DNA from: Saxidomus purpurata
Lineage: Eukaryota; Mollusca; Bivalvia; Venerida; Veneridae
DNA: 64,000 bases
Assembly: GCA_022818135.1 (NCBI GenBank)
Contig: JAFMSR010000007.1
Span: forward strand, 25,316,820-25,380,819
Reading direction: 5' to 3'
The notes under the pieces were generated by a model. The model saw only the letters and a program-made list of their open reading frames with translations. It was not told where the DNA came from and searched no databases. The position numbers were made by a program, and so were the translations under genes. Below, piece after piece: positions 9,941-21,010 of this stretch (positions are counted from its first letter, which is position 1; each line of letters begins with the position of its first letter).

Positions 9941-12221
9941 TTATAAAAATCTAAAAAGGTTTAAACTAAGTACATGTACATACACTTGAATAATTCAGTA
10001 TAAGTGGCTGTCCTCTTGTACTTTCAAATAAAATGTGACTTACCAGTATAGCATATTAGTACAATATACTGCACATTACTTTATGATGCAGTTTTATAAC
10101 ATGCAATCTAATAAATTGTACTGGCTCAAGTAAGATTATTATTGTCGATAAATGTTTAGCTATATTGGCTTTGCACTCTTCAAATATTATTTTTGCCATT
10201 TCGTGCAACCTGTTTCATGTATTTTGCTAAACGTTTTCCATAGCCGTTTTTCCAGGGTAGATATCGATTGCATTAGATCCGTATAAGGAAGCAAAAAACC
10301 ATTGAATATCTGAGTCATATAAAACAAATCTGATAAAATGATTAAAGTTAAAAAAGAGTTGTTTGTCAGTTTATACCCTTCTGGCTTTTTAGCTTTGATT
10401 ACGTATATATATGTTTTGATACATCGCTTGGTTAAGAAAGCTTAATATTTAAGTCTTGTTGAATGATTTAAACAACATACAAATAAGGTATCTTGACAAA
10501 GTTATCATTTACCCCTCACCGTTCACTTTCCGACTGCGTAAAATCCATGCTGCAAAATTTTAGAGTGTAAGTTTTCATAAGAATAATACAGACTTACCTT
10601 TTGAGAACTATACTTTATAAAACTTTTGATCTGGCTGATGTAAAAGTTAAATGATTTGAAGATTATAAAGCCAAATTTCTTTTGTCATAAACATGCAGAG
10701 TTTTTTTGTGCGTGTATAGCCTACTTGCAACAGTAAATCTTTTGCAAACCTTTTACAGAAGAAATGTTTTGTATACTGATTATTGTTAACGCAAGTTTTC
10801 AGATGTTTTATGTCAGTTGAATAAACCGTTTAGTTTGGTCCTTTTACCCAATTTGTTAAGCAAATAGTCAGATCTGTGTGTGTTCTGCATTAGGCTGATT
10901 TTATTTTCTCTTTGTGTAAGTTGTCACAGTTTGCAATATGAAAAGCCAATACAATCTATGCCAGCCTAGGGGTTAACATGAAAGTATAGCGTATATAGAA
11001 GTAGAAACATATACTAGGGTACTTTCGCTTCGACCTCACGGCTATCGTGCTCCCTCTATTACCTCTATGCTTTGCATGGCCATGGCCCCTAATGCTGTGA
11101 TAATGTAAATTATCTCAATTTTACCATACAGGCAGTAAATGGTCAAGCATTTACAATGACTAGATCATCCTAATACAGTCTGATCATGAACTACACTGGT
11201 CGCTTTTCAATCAGTAAATGATTTTGTTAAGTTCCTTTTCCATCACCTTATGGTACTGTCCTAATTCAAAGATTAACAAGTAAATTTAGCAAAGTCAGGG
11301 TTAATGCCCCTAGTCATAATTGTCATATGAAAAAGCTATTTCATACTCTAAAATGTAGGAAAAATTGTATATTTCTATGAACAATTTCTGCAGAAACACT
11401 GGGTTATTGATCGTGCTAACTGTAACATGAATATTGTAATATTGCTAAATATATTATGGATAATTAGATTTCTTGAAATCTAAACCAAACTTAATACTGG
11501 AGAAATAGCTATTAAGCGATATTGTATGTGGTGCTTTGGGTCGGGTCTTGCAGATTAATGGCCCTTGACAATTGCTGGTGCTTTAAAAGGCTGGAATAAT
11601 ACAGAAACATATCCTTATTCATTTCTCTTAGTGGTTATGCGCCTCAACCGATAGCTTCAGTTTAATTCATAATTGCTGGAATTTCAGAAATAATAGAAAT
11701 ACAACAAATAAAGATCGTATCTACCTATCCTTAACACCTGCAAGAAAGTACATTTTGATATAGAAACAGCCAATCAATATAACAAAACTCTGATACCAGC
11801 ATATTTCATATTTTTAGGAAACTTTCCTCAGTTTTGTTTGGATTTTAATATTTATCGGATGATAATCTATGTGCAAGAGATTTCAATATAAACATTTAAG
11901 TGTGAAAATACTTAAATTGTAGTTCAAATTGCCAGTCTTGGATACTTTTATAAAATCTTTTAGAACTATTAATATTTCATTTAACAGTAAACATATATAT
12001 TGTCATGTCAATTTTCTTTACCTAAATTCTTTTTAGGTTTATTCAGGCATATAGAATTATTTCATGTGAATTACGTTTAAACCAAACAAAGACAGTCAAA
12101 TGGATTTCTCTCAATACTTAAAGAGATTATGTGTGCGTTTTTATATATTACTCTTCATACTGTCTATCTTATCATGTCCCATGCCCTGTGTGCGTCAATA
12201 GCTTACACATGTCCAGTGTTC
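9941..12221. other. Non-coding; mostly unit-A-specific
   Basis: No gene is recognised. From about 9.0 to 11.9 kb, unit A holds sequence with no counterpart in unit B, where the flanking homologous blocks are only about 110 bp apart. Homology with units B and C resumes near 11,950 (26.4 and 42.24 kb). Confidence 0.5.
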
Positions 12222-12251
12222 ATCACACCTTTAAAGCCTTTATATAAAAAG
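12222..12251 (+). promoter_or_regulatory. Predicted core promoter of gene A
   Basis: A TATA box (tatataaaaag, 12241) lies 19 bp downstream of the start of a conserved motif (atcacacctttaaag, 12222). The same pair at the same 19-bp spacing occurs before genes B and C. Start site expected about 30 bp downstream of TATA. No transcript data were available. Confidence 0.5.
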
Positions 12252-12271
12252 AAGATTTGTTAAACATCTCT

Positions 12272-12422
12272 TGACGCACTAAAACGGAGGAATTTCGTAA
12301 TAAAGTCGTAGTAAAATTCCGCTGAAGGGATTGAACAAGAAAACTGGATATCCTTTATTTATCTGTAAGTCTACTAAGTAGTCATCTTTTAAGATCCAAT
12401 ATCTATTAAATGAATTAAAGAG
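12272..12422 (+). other. Predicted 5' UTR exon of gene A
   Basis: It starts roughly 30 bp after the TATA box and ends at a strong donor (aaagag|gtaagt, intron from 12423). A likely acceptor is gattttag at 13012-13019, so the coding exon would begin at 13020, with ATG at 13045. Both sites recur in copies B and C. Confidence 0.45.
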
Positions 12423-13044
12423 GTAAGTTTGAGCTCGTGATATGGCAAAGAGGATCTACTGGCATCAGAAATATCAGGCTGGAAAACCATCCAAGTTCTA
12501 AAGACTTTAATGTTGCTTGCTCCATCGAAATGGTAACCATTTCGAACCGTATTTGGTATTGTTGCAACACCTCCTCACATGACACCACTGCTGCATTTTG
12601 CAAGGCAGTGAACTAGAAAATGGCTTAACCTTCTTTACCAAGTCCTAATTATCAGTAAACTTAACTAAATGCATCTTATTAATACTTGGTATGCTTCACT
12701 GAGTATTTTTATTTACAGTATTCATTGGTATAATAATTACATAATGTATCATTGACAACGACTAGATAGATATAAGATATCCCCTACTATATCCGCACCT
12801 TAACTATCATAACAAATCATGTTACAACTTGGGACATACTAGATTATGTACTCTGTCGTTAACGTGCACAGCTGTGCATTAAAGTTTTAAAAATTGATAA
12901 AACAAAATATTTTTAAGCATTCTAAACTTATTTTGTCTTTCTTCTGATGTAGTAAATAGGAATCTAATCGTCGATGGATTTAACATGTAATATTTCAAAC
13001 AAAAAATAAATGATTTTAGGTTACATGTATTTGTATGTTTCAAA

Positions 13045-15369
13045 ATGGCGACGAGTGGAAATTGTTCAAGGACGTTAGAGGGCGGACATGAAAAGTTCTA
13101 TGATTTTGCGTGCTCTTTATGTGAAGAAGAAGGGAGGCACATGGAGGCGACGAAATACTGTGAGGAATGTTTCGTCTTCCTTTGTGATCAGTGTGTTCGG
13201 AATCATAATAAATATCCTCTCCACAAAAGACACCAATTACTGGATCAAAGCCAATTTGCAACCGTGAACAAGCCTGCGCTTGTATCCATTCCGACAAAAC
13301 GTTGCCCGAAACATCCTGGGGAATTGATAAACATCTTCTGTGGCAATCATGATGTCGTCTGCTGCAGTGTCTGCAAGGCGCTCGAACACAGGTAATTTTA
13401 TAGACGTTCAGATATTGCTACTCTCGAACTTAAGCGTATTTGATTTATATACTGAAACTGCACAGGTAAATTCAAATCTAAAACATTATACATATGTACG
13501 ACTATATGTATAAGAAATAAAGCTTTGAAAGACATAATTGCCCTATCAGTACTTTCCATTATCAGATCTCAAATATCGCATAAAATGTGTGTGATTGATT
13601 TGATTTTATGAGTACTTATTTCGGCGTTCTAACACGTGTTTGTGTCGTTTCCTTGCCACGGTTGTCCTCTTTTTTATATCAGAAAAACAAATCTACTTTC
13701 ACGTTTTGTTCGTACGGGCTTACTTAGCTTTCTGAATATCAATTAATTATTCAGTTCCACCACAAATATTCTTTAAAGTGGTAGTGTATTGGTAATGTTT
13801 ATTTTTCTGAAAAAAAAACAATGAAAACAACAACACTATTTCTGTCGTACGCGAAAATGTTAATTATTGTTTGAGATCAAGGATCTACGTACATGATAAT
13901 ATTTCTTTTGCAGCAATTGTGTTAAAACACAACACTTACCTGACGCCTCAAAGGGTATACAGACAAGCAAAGAATATCAAAGTATCAAAACAGGAAACAG
14001 AGATTTGATTTCCGATCTAGATAAGGTTTTAAATGACAGGAAACAGGACATTTCGCGCATCGCAAAAGAGAGGCAACATGTGACACAAACCATTGCTGAT
14101 TTTCGTAAGAAGATCAACAAGTACTTTGACGATCTTGAGAAGAACAGTCTTGCCGAGCTCGATCACAGAGAAAAGACGATCATACAGGGTATCGACAAGG
14201 ATAAGAAGTTTCTTGAGACCACGAAATCAAAAGCCGAGGACACTCTTAAACAATTAGAGTCGTTCAAGGGAGACAACGAATGCGATCTTTTCGTACAAGT
14301 TAAACTGGGATTGACGTTCCTTAATGATGTAGAGGAGAAACTTCGAGACATATGCAAGACAAATGAAAAATATTCTATTCATTTTGAAATCAATAGAAGT
14401 ATCGAGAAATACATTGCTTCCTTAAAAACGTTGGGATCATTTTCGAGCAAACATGTAGATGCAACTCAACAGTCTTTCTTACCTACAGTTCCACGAGTGA
14501 CGTCATCAGGTTCGTCGGTATTACAAAGTACCCAAACACATCTCAGTCCCGATATCCAACATTTTATATACAATGTACAATTCTATGATGAGTTCAGTAT
14601 AAAAGAGAAGTCCGACAATAGCACGTGTGATATATCTGGCATATGTAAATTGTTAGACGACACATTCCTTATAACGGACTTTGGCAATCAGAAAATTAAA
14701 AGACTGGATAAGTCACTTAGACTCATGGATTCTGTACAACTTTCTGCAGCGGCTAACACTGTATGTGCTTCTGGTCCTGGCCAGGCTGCTGTGTCGGTGG
14801 ACAAGAAAATACAATTTGTTTCTGTGGGTGAGAAACTGACACTGACGCGATCATTTACTGTGGGTAGTTACTGTTGGGGAATGGTTTATATTGATAATGA
14901 ATTATTTGTCTGTTGTGGAGCTGCAAATGATTCATCTACATATTATATAGAAGTGTTTAACAACACGGGACAATTACAACGTACCATTCCACATGCCCCA
15001 CAAAGTTTATCTTCAATGCCATTTTTCATCACAGTCAGCGATGACGGTCAGCATCTTCTTGTTACCAGCGACAAAAGTAACAGCATAACGATGCTGGATC
15101 TGACTGGTAATGTTGTCAGCTATTTCCGCCACAAAGACTTGATTAACCCGTATGGAATATGTACAGATGGCGGAGGTCAGGTGTTTGTCTGTGGGTACGA
15201 CAGTAACACGGTCGTTAAGCTGTCACCCAAACATCTGAAGATAGAGGTGATTCTGAATGAGGCAGACGGGATAAAGAAGCCACAAGACATTTGCTATGAC
15301 AAAGGACAGTCGAGACTTTTGGTTTCATGCGTGGAATCGAATAAAATCCTTTCATTTACTTTTAAATAA
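13045..15369 (+). CDS. B-box/coiled-coil/NHL-like protein, copy A (TRIM-like, no RING)
   Basis: There are two coding exons, 13045-13391 and 13914-15369. The donor is cacag|gtaatt and the acceptor tttgcag|caattg. The 1,803 bp joined encode 600 residues. Residues 23-63 form a first B-box (C23, C26, C39, C42, C47, C50, H54 or H60, H63). Residues 87-123 form a second B-box (C87, H90, C99, C106/C107, C110, H115, H123), completed across the splice. A charged heptad-like coiled coil spans roughly 147-260, and a C-terminal beta-propeller with NHL-like repeats spans about 340-600 (for example GICTDGGGQVFVCGYDSNTV). There is no RING, so autonomous E3 ligase activity is not expected. By family, such proteins act as cytoplasmic ubiquitin-pathway or innate-immune adaptors, but the exact role is unknown. 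The start is supported by aaaATGGCG, shared with copy C. Confidence 0.92.
13392..13913 (+). other. Intron of gene A (522 bp)
   Basis: GTAATT...TTTGCAG borders, phase 2. This is the shortest of the three introns and has no obvious insertion, so it may be closest to the ancestral form. Confidence 0.85.
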
Positions 15370-15395
15370 AAAGGACGTCTTTATTTATCTGCAAC

Positions 15396-15401
15396 AATAA
15401 A
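15396..15401 (+). terminator. Poly(A) signal of gene A
   Basis: AATAAA lies 27 bp after the stop codon. It is shared with copy C at the same position and missing from copy B. Confidence 0.7.
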
Positions 15402-16028
15402 AATCATGTTATTTCCTATATTTAATCAATGATAAAAACAAGACATTGATGTTTAGAGCGTTATACATGTTTGAAATGTATTTAACCTTCACTGTAATTT
15501 AAAATCGTTAAAGTCATTCTATATTGCATGCTGATGTTTTGTTTTGTATTATCACGTTTTTAATAGAACATATACCGTTTTTGTCATAAGACCAAGAACC
15601 ATATCATAACCAGTATACGCTGCACATAAAGATATATACATGCATTTCAAATTGTACTGTGCAAGTAGAAGACAAATGAAAATTAAGCAAATACAATAAA
15701 TTGGTATACTTCGACGACCGGTTTCAGGGGAAGTTAAAAGAAAATAACTGCTTGCTACATAGATGTCCGAAAATAAACATACCATGCCATTTATAAAGGA
15801 TGGAATTTGCGCTTTCTTTAAGCTCCCGCGTCGCACTGAGAGATAAGACAAGTTACGGCTTGAAATCCCAAGGCATCGTAGAATAGTTCTGTTGTTTGGG
15901 GTAGTCACACTATCGAATTCGGTCCAACTGGTAACCAGGAGTTACTTCCCGTGTAGAAAATGTGTTTATTCTATATCTATTTTATTTATCCAATCGTGAA
16001 CGTTTATTTGCGACACGTGACCGTACAA
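15402..16028. other. 3' flank of gene A, shared with copies B and C
   Basis: Non-coding. 15,410-15,850 matches 30,420-30,780 with 31,640-31,740, and 46,660-47,335. Open frames on either strand here are not conserved between copies. Confidence 0.6.
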
Positions 16029-16188
16029 TATAATAGGGTTATTAGTACAGTAACGCGATCCAGCATGCCGGATTTGCTCGAGTCGTGCGTCGGATCATAC
16101 GAGTGCGTAGCACGAGTTTGATCCGACCTCGACGAGAGCCAATCCGGCATATGGATCACATTACTATACTAATAACCCTTTTATTATA
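16029..16188. repeat. Hairpin-forming element (about 72-bp arms)
   Basis: Arms 16029-16100 and 16116-16188 are imperfect inverted copies around a small loop with its own gtgcgtagcac palindrome. The right end 'cttttattatatacc' is inverted again at 16503-16516 (ggtatataataaa), so the full element may extend to about 16,516. A related end occurs at 34761. Confidence 0.8.
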
Positions 16189-16778
16189 TACCATTTGACA
16201 CAAATGTGCGCGATAAACTAAATTAAAATGACATGCTAAGCGTAAAATTAAAGAGAAACCCTTTTTAGCGCGAAATATAGGTAGTGTTCGACGTCAATTT
16301 ATTGACGTCATCGTATAAACAAATAGTGACGACCCAGTCAAAAGCGACGTTATTAACGTCATGTGCATTTGAGGGCCAATTGAATGCACTCTTACAAATT
16401 TGCCGCGCTATTTGTATTGCACGTACATACAATACGGATTTTTTTTCTGTCAGGCCGTATTTGATGGTTGAATATAGGCTGTACTTTTGGCAGAATATTT
16501 ATAGGTATATAATAAATTACCATATTGGACGCACGTGCGTACAAAAAATCCTGTATTTTTTCCATATTTGGACGGTTCAACAGTTCCATGTTAAACATAC
16601 GATAAAGCCCGAAACGCGTGAAAATGATACGAATGAAAATCGGATGAAGTAGGCGCATTGTTCTGTATGATATATATTTGCACTCGTACCAAGATGGGAA
16701 AATACAGAAAAGGCAGAAATACAATATTCAGTGAATGATTTTTAATTTAAACTAAAATAAAAAAGATATAGAATAAAA

Positions 16779-16909
16779 AGGTTATTTAACATAGTACTGT
16801 ACAATACGAGATATATTTGGACTCGTAGCGGCTCGTCCAATATGGTTTTCTCAGCTGGGTACTCGTCCAAATATATCTCCGTATTGTACAGTACCATGTT
16901 AAATAACCT
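16779..16909. repeat. Hairpin-forming element (about 48-bp arms)
   Basis: Arms 16779-16826 and 16861-16909 match at almost every base, with a few mismatches. Both ends begin with aggttatttaac (inverted). No coding content. MITE-like. Confidence 0.85.
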
Positions 16910-16911
16910 AA

Positions 16912-19900
16912 TAATATCGCTTCTGGCGTGAAAGCACGCATGTGTATTTTGAAACCAGCATCTAGTACACTTTTTTACAGACAACAGTTCTCAGAAATAG
17001 ACTTGTGTGTTCCTGGCACTAAACACAATATGAATCATTCACTATTTATAAATGTCCTATTTACTTTAACATAAAATCCCATTTTTTGGGATGGCTGTCG
17101 ACAGACAGCCGACCCAGAGTGAACAAACGAGACACATAATAGTATAAAATACAACGTCACAAGCAACTCCGCCGAAACAAGTAGTTCAAAGCCGGACAAA
17201 TTTGAAGCGGAGTAATTACTTTGCCAAACAGATCATGCGATGAAACTATTTTTGGGACGGTTTTTGACGCAGTCAATTTGTCAATGACGCAACAGAAAAA
17301 GCAAAGAGCGTTTCCTATGACACAATTAAAATCTGAATGCCGAAATTACTACAAAAAATAACCATTTAAGAATACATCAAAACGGCGTCGAAATGCAAGA
17401 CAATTTGTTTACAAAATGTTTAATTTTGACCCTATTCCGTCGTCGTTGTCGTCTCATTTTGGATAATGCGCATTTTGTTACGTTGAATATTTGTGCGTAT
17501 TGGTTTGTATGTTACCATCATCATGGTGTCATAGAGGCTTAACAAGAGATGGCCGACGAACTTTAACAGAAAAAACAAAAACGTCTGTCTGAGTGTTTTT
17601 TAAATGATCATTTTGTTGTAATTTCATTCCGACTGCAAGTGTGTCAAATTTGAAAGGTTGAATGCTGTTGACAAAATTGACTTTGTAGATGCAGTGACAA
17701 AATCGAAAGCATCCAAAGAGTATGGTTGGTTTGCTAAAATAACTCTTGCCTTTGGTTCATTTCAGCATTTCACTTGGAGTTGAACAATTTAGTATTGCTT
17801 GCCTAAATTTAATTTACACATGCCAACACAACCGTCCCGCCAGAACGTTCAGTGCTTTGATTAATCACGGAAATATGAAATGGACTTTATGTGCATATAT
17901 CAATCTGTGTTTTCCAATACTGTGTTTCCTGCATTTAGATTACTAGTAGTTCGTCTGTGTTTTCACGCTTTTCGACTAATTCTCTTTATAATTATATTGG
18001 TCTGCAGGTCTGTAATTAGACAGTAAGTTGTAGGTTGTATGATTTTCCGTGTTACACAGCTCTGTATTAATTTGGATCCAGCCTAAAATTTAAACAATAA
18101 TCGAATCTTAGATAAGGCGAAATATTTATTTCATATAAAACGGCCATGACAATAGTTTATAACCAAGCTGGGAATGTCAAATTTGTAGTTTAAGTCCCAT
18201 TTGCACTTCAGATACTCATACATAGACAATTTTACGGAGAAAATAATTATAGAATTGTGTTCAATTTAGATTAATGTTGACGTAGATTTCTTTCAGATGT
18301 TGGTCGCATCTGTACGAAAAAGGCGTTGTCAGACAGCGTTCCTTAGAATACTGCGCTATATTTATAGCATGGGTCTTGTTATATTTTATATATATTTTTA
18401 AGAAATAACGATCATTTTCGAAGGTAGGACAACTTTCTTGGTATATGTACTGTAAGATCCACAAGTATTTTACATTCAAAGTACTATTGGGACTTTTATC
18501 CAAAATGGAAAAAATTAGAAAAGTCATGTAGTATTCTTAAGATTTAGTATTTTCCTTGTTAATTGATATATATGTCTGAGTTAAAAACATTTTCAAAGAA
18601 ACATGTGCTGCACAAGTTGTCTCACACCTTTCACAACTCATCATTATTTGAATATTTCTCCAGAAAGATGATGCATATGCCCGTTTCCGATTTTGCCCGG
18701 AAAGAATTTTCGAGATAAAGAAAGAGATATGTCTTAAGCAATCTGACAGAAACTTCGCCATAAAGATAAACATTTTATTTTTGGTTTTCAGCGAAGCCGT
18801 ATTAAGCTCGCTTTTGGCCGGAAGTTGATAACTTTTCAGCCGCCAATGAAATGACTGGTAGAATATTTGATAAGAAAAGCACAAGGATTCAGTTTGTTTT
18901 CCTGGAGCACACGTCATGTTATCGACTGCATAACAATTGAGAAATAAATTATGTAAGCGACCGGTTAACACAGTCGAGAGAGCATTCGCTGGCCTTGTGT
19001 TCGTGTCCCGGTAAGAGTGCACACTTTTACTCGCCATATAATGGCATTTGCTGACTTCTGACTACATAAGAATTAAACTTTACAGGACATTTTACTATAA
19101 ATCTAGCTACCAGTCGCGTTCATATACTCAAAACAGCGCCGACCATCTTTTTTAAAGATAGTTCTTGTATTTAAAAACTCTAGACCACGGGCAAACAACA
19201 ACAGGACCATATACGTTTTCAGCGTGGAGAAATACAATGCAACATAACATAGGTACATGTAATTGTAATTAATTTGCCAACCGTTTCAGTTTTAAATCAT
19301 CTAGGAAAATGAAAAAATGGAAATGCTGTACATATAGATAACGTTTAAAATAATTGGTAAAGAGCGCTGGTGAAAGTTTCACAGTTGATAATAGCTGAAA
19401 TAAGAAGTATAGAAGGCAGCTGATTTATTGTTTTTGGGAGAACATTTTGGCCAATTTCAACGCGTCTAAATACCGATAACCCCAGGTGTACCCCCTTATT
19501 ATAACTACAATTTTCATCTAATATGAATAATATTTTAATCTATAAATGTGTATTTCCTATTGGATACACCTGCTGATAGAGAAATTACATACATATAAAT
19601 ATACATGTCCACTATGCCATGGTGTATCAGTTACACGCAAACCTATTTTGGCTGTAAACAACCTCGTAAATAGGACACACCGTGAATAAAGACAAGTAGG
19701 GTGCATCAAAGACAGTTTTAGTCTCCTCAGGCAAGTGTTCTTCATGCACAGGTTAGACAGTTTGTCCGAATGGATGGCAAACATTTGCAGTACAAAACCA
19801 CAAAATAAAATACAATTATATCAACTTGAGTCTTTTAAAATCAAACTCCTGTTCACAATTGAAAATAAAAGATAATCCAGAAAGGAACCCAGTTTTCACC

Positions 19901-20310
19901 TGATAGAAAGAAAAAAACGCTGTTGAATTTCTCATATATCATGATCGGATTTGTGGCTGTCAACGGATATGAAAATGCATACTTCTTTTACCGTCATTGT
20001 TTAGCCCAGTGCGTTCGTATCTAGTCAGAATATATTAATTTGCATACGTGAACGTATCATCACAACAACTTATGGTCAAACACGACCATAAGTGCTGTCA
20101 TGCTTTCACTTAAATCTTTGGAGTTAGTTATGTACCTGCTTAAAATAAAGCTTTATTGTATAAAACAAGCTGAATAAGAAAGCACACCATTCTTGATTAT
20201 CATATTGATATGTAGATGTATTACCGTTTATAAATTATAAAACAGATTACATGATAATTACATGAAGCTCGAATCATTATTTCTGAACACGACACATTTG
20301 TTTTGTAAGC
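16912..20310. other. Non-coding
   Basis: No gene is recognised. A short palindrome 'ggctgtcgacagacagcc' is at about 17092. The block 17.0-19.2 kb is absent from unit B. 19.19-19.95 kb is homologous to 31.95-32.58 kb. Confidence 0.5.
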
Positions 20311-20585
20311 TCATCTTCTTCTCTGGCGATTGTTTTATTTGACAGTTTTTGCGGCCATGCAGGTTGACACTTTTGCGGTAAAATGACGTCACCGGAAACA
20401 GGTGCTGTTGACTGTGTTACGCATTTCTTTACAATTTACGCCAAAATTACGCTAGTGCGATTTACGCCAATTTAAAATGCGTTTCATAAAACGCTTTGCG
20501 CAAAACGTAAAAAAATGCGTAAGTTTATGTTACGCCAGAAAGCTGGCGTAAGTTACGCCAATGTTGATAAAACGGCCCCCTGAGC
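20311..20585. repeat. 'acgcca'-rich palindromic repeat
   Basis: The block repeats 'tacgcc' and 'gcgtaa' motifs on both strands and includes the hairpin ttacgccagaaagctggcgtaa (20530-20551). It ends with 'gataaaacggcccc'. It looks like a terminal part of a dispersed repeat. The limits are uncertain. Confidence 0.5.
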
Positions 20586-20589
20586 GCGA

Positions 20590-21010
20590 AGTGCTTAAAT
20601 CTGAGCCATTGAGATCACTCGTTGTCCATCGTCTGTCTGTTCATACATTACTTGTTAACACGATAGAGGTTACATTTGACATTTAATCTACATGAAAATT
20701 GGTCAGAATGTTTATCTTAATAATTTCTATTCACGTTCGAATCTAGGTCAGCTTTGGGTAAAACAAACCATGTCACACGGTCAAATGAAAGAAAAACGTT
20801 ATTAACACTCTAGCGGCCATATTTATTTACCAATCATGAAGAAAACTGGTCAGAATGTTTGTCTCAATGATTTCTATGTCAAGTTTGCATCTGGGTCCCG
20901 TGAATCCAACAACTACTCATCTTTACAAATCAAAGAAACCCTTGTTATTACTCTAAAAACCACATATTTTAACTCATCATCATGACAATCGGTCAGAATG
21001 TTTATCTTAG
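20590..21010 (+). repeat. Degenerate tandem repeat, about 144 bp period
   Basis: The core 'ggtcagaatgtttatctt' (or variants) recurs at about 20700, 20847 and 20990, preceded each time by a 'catga' phrase. Three diverged units are visible. Confidence 0.7.

Noticed and set aside
15552..15908. 118-codon minus-strand frame downstream of gene A
   Set aside because: It lies in the duplicated 3' flank, has no recognisable domain and is not kept open in copies B or C.
18960..19030. Possible tRNA or SINE head
   Set aside because: A box-B-like phrase (gtgttcgtgtcc) is present, but box A is poor and no cloverleaf or SINE body follows.
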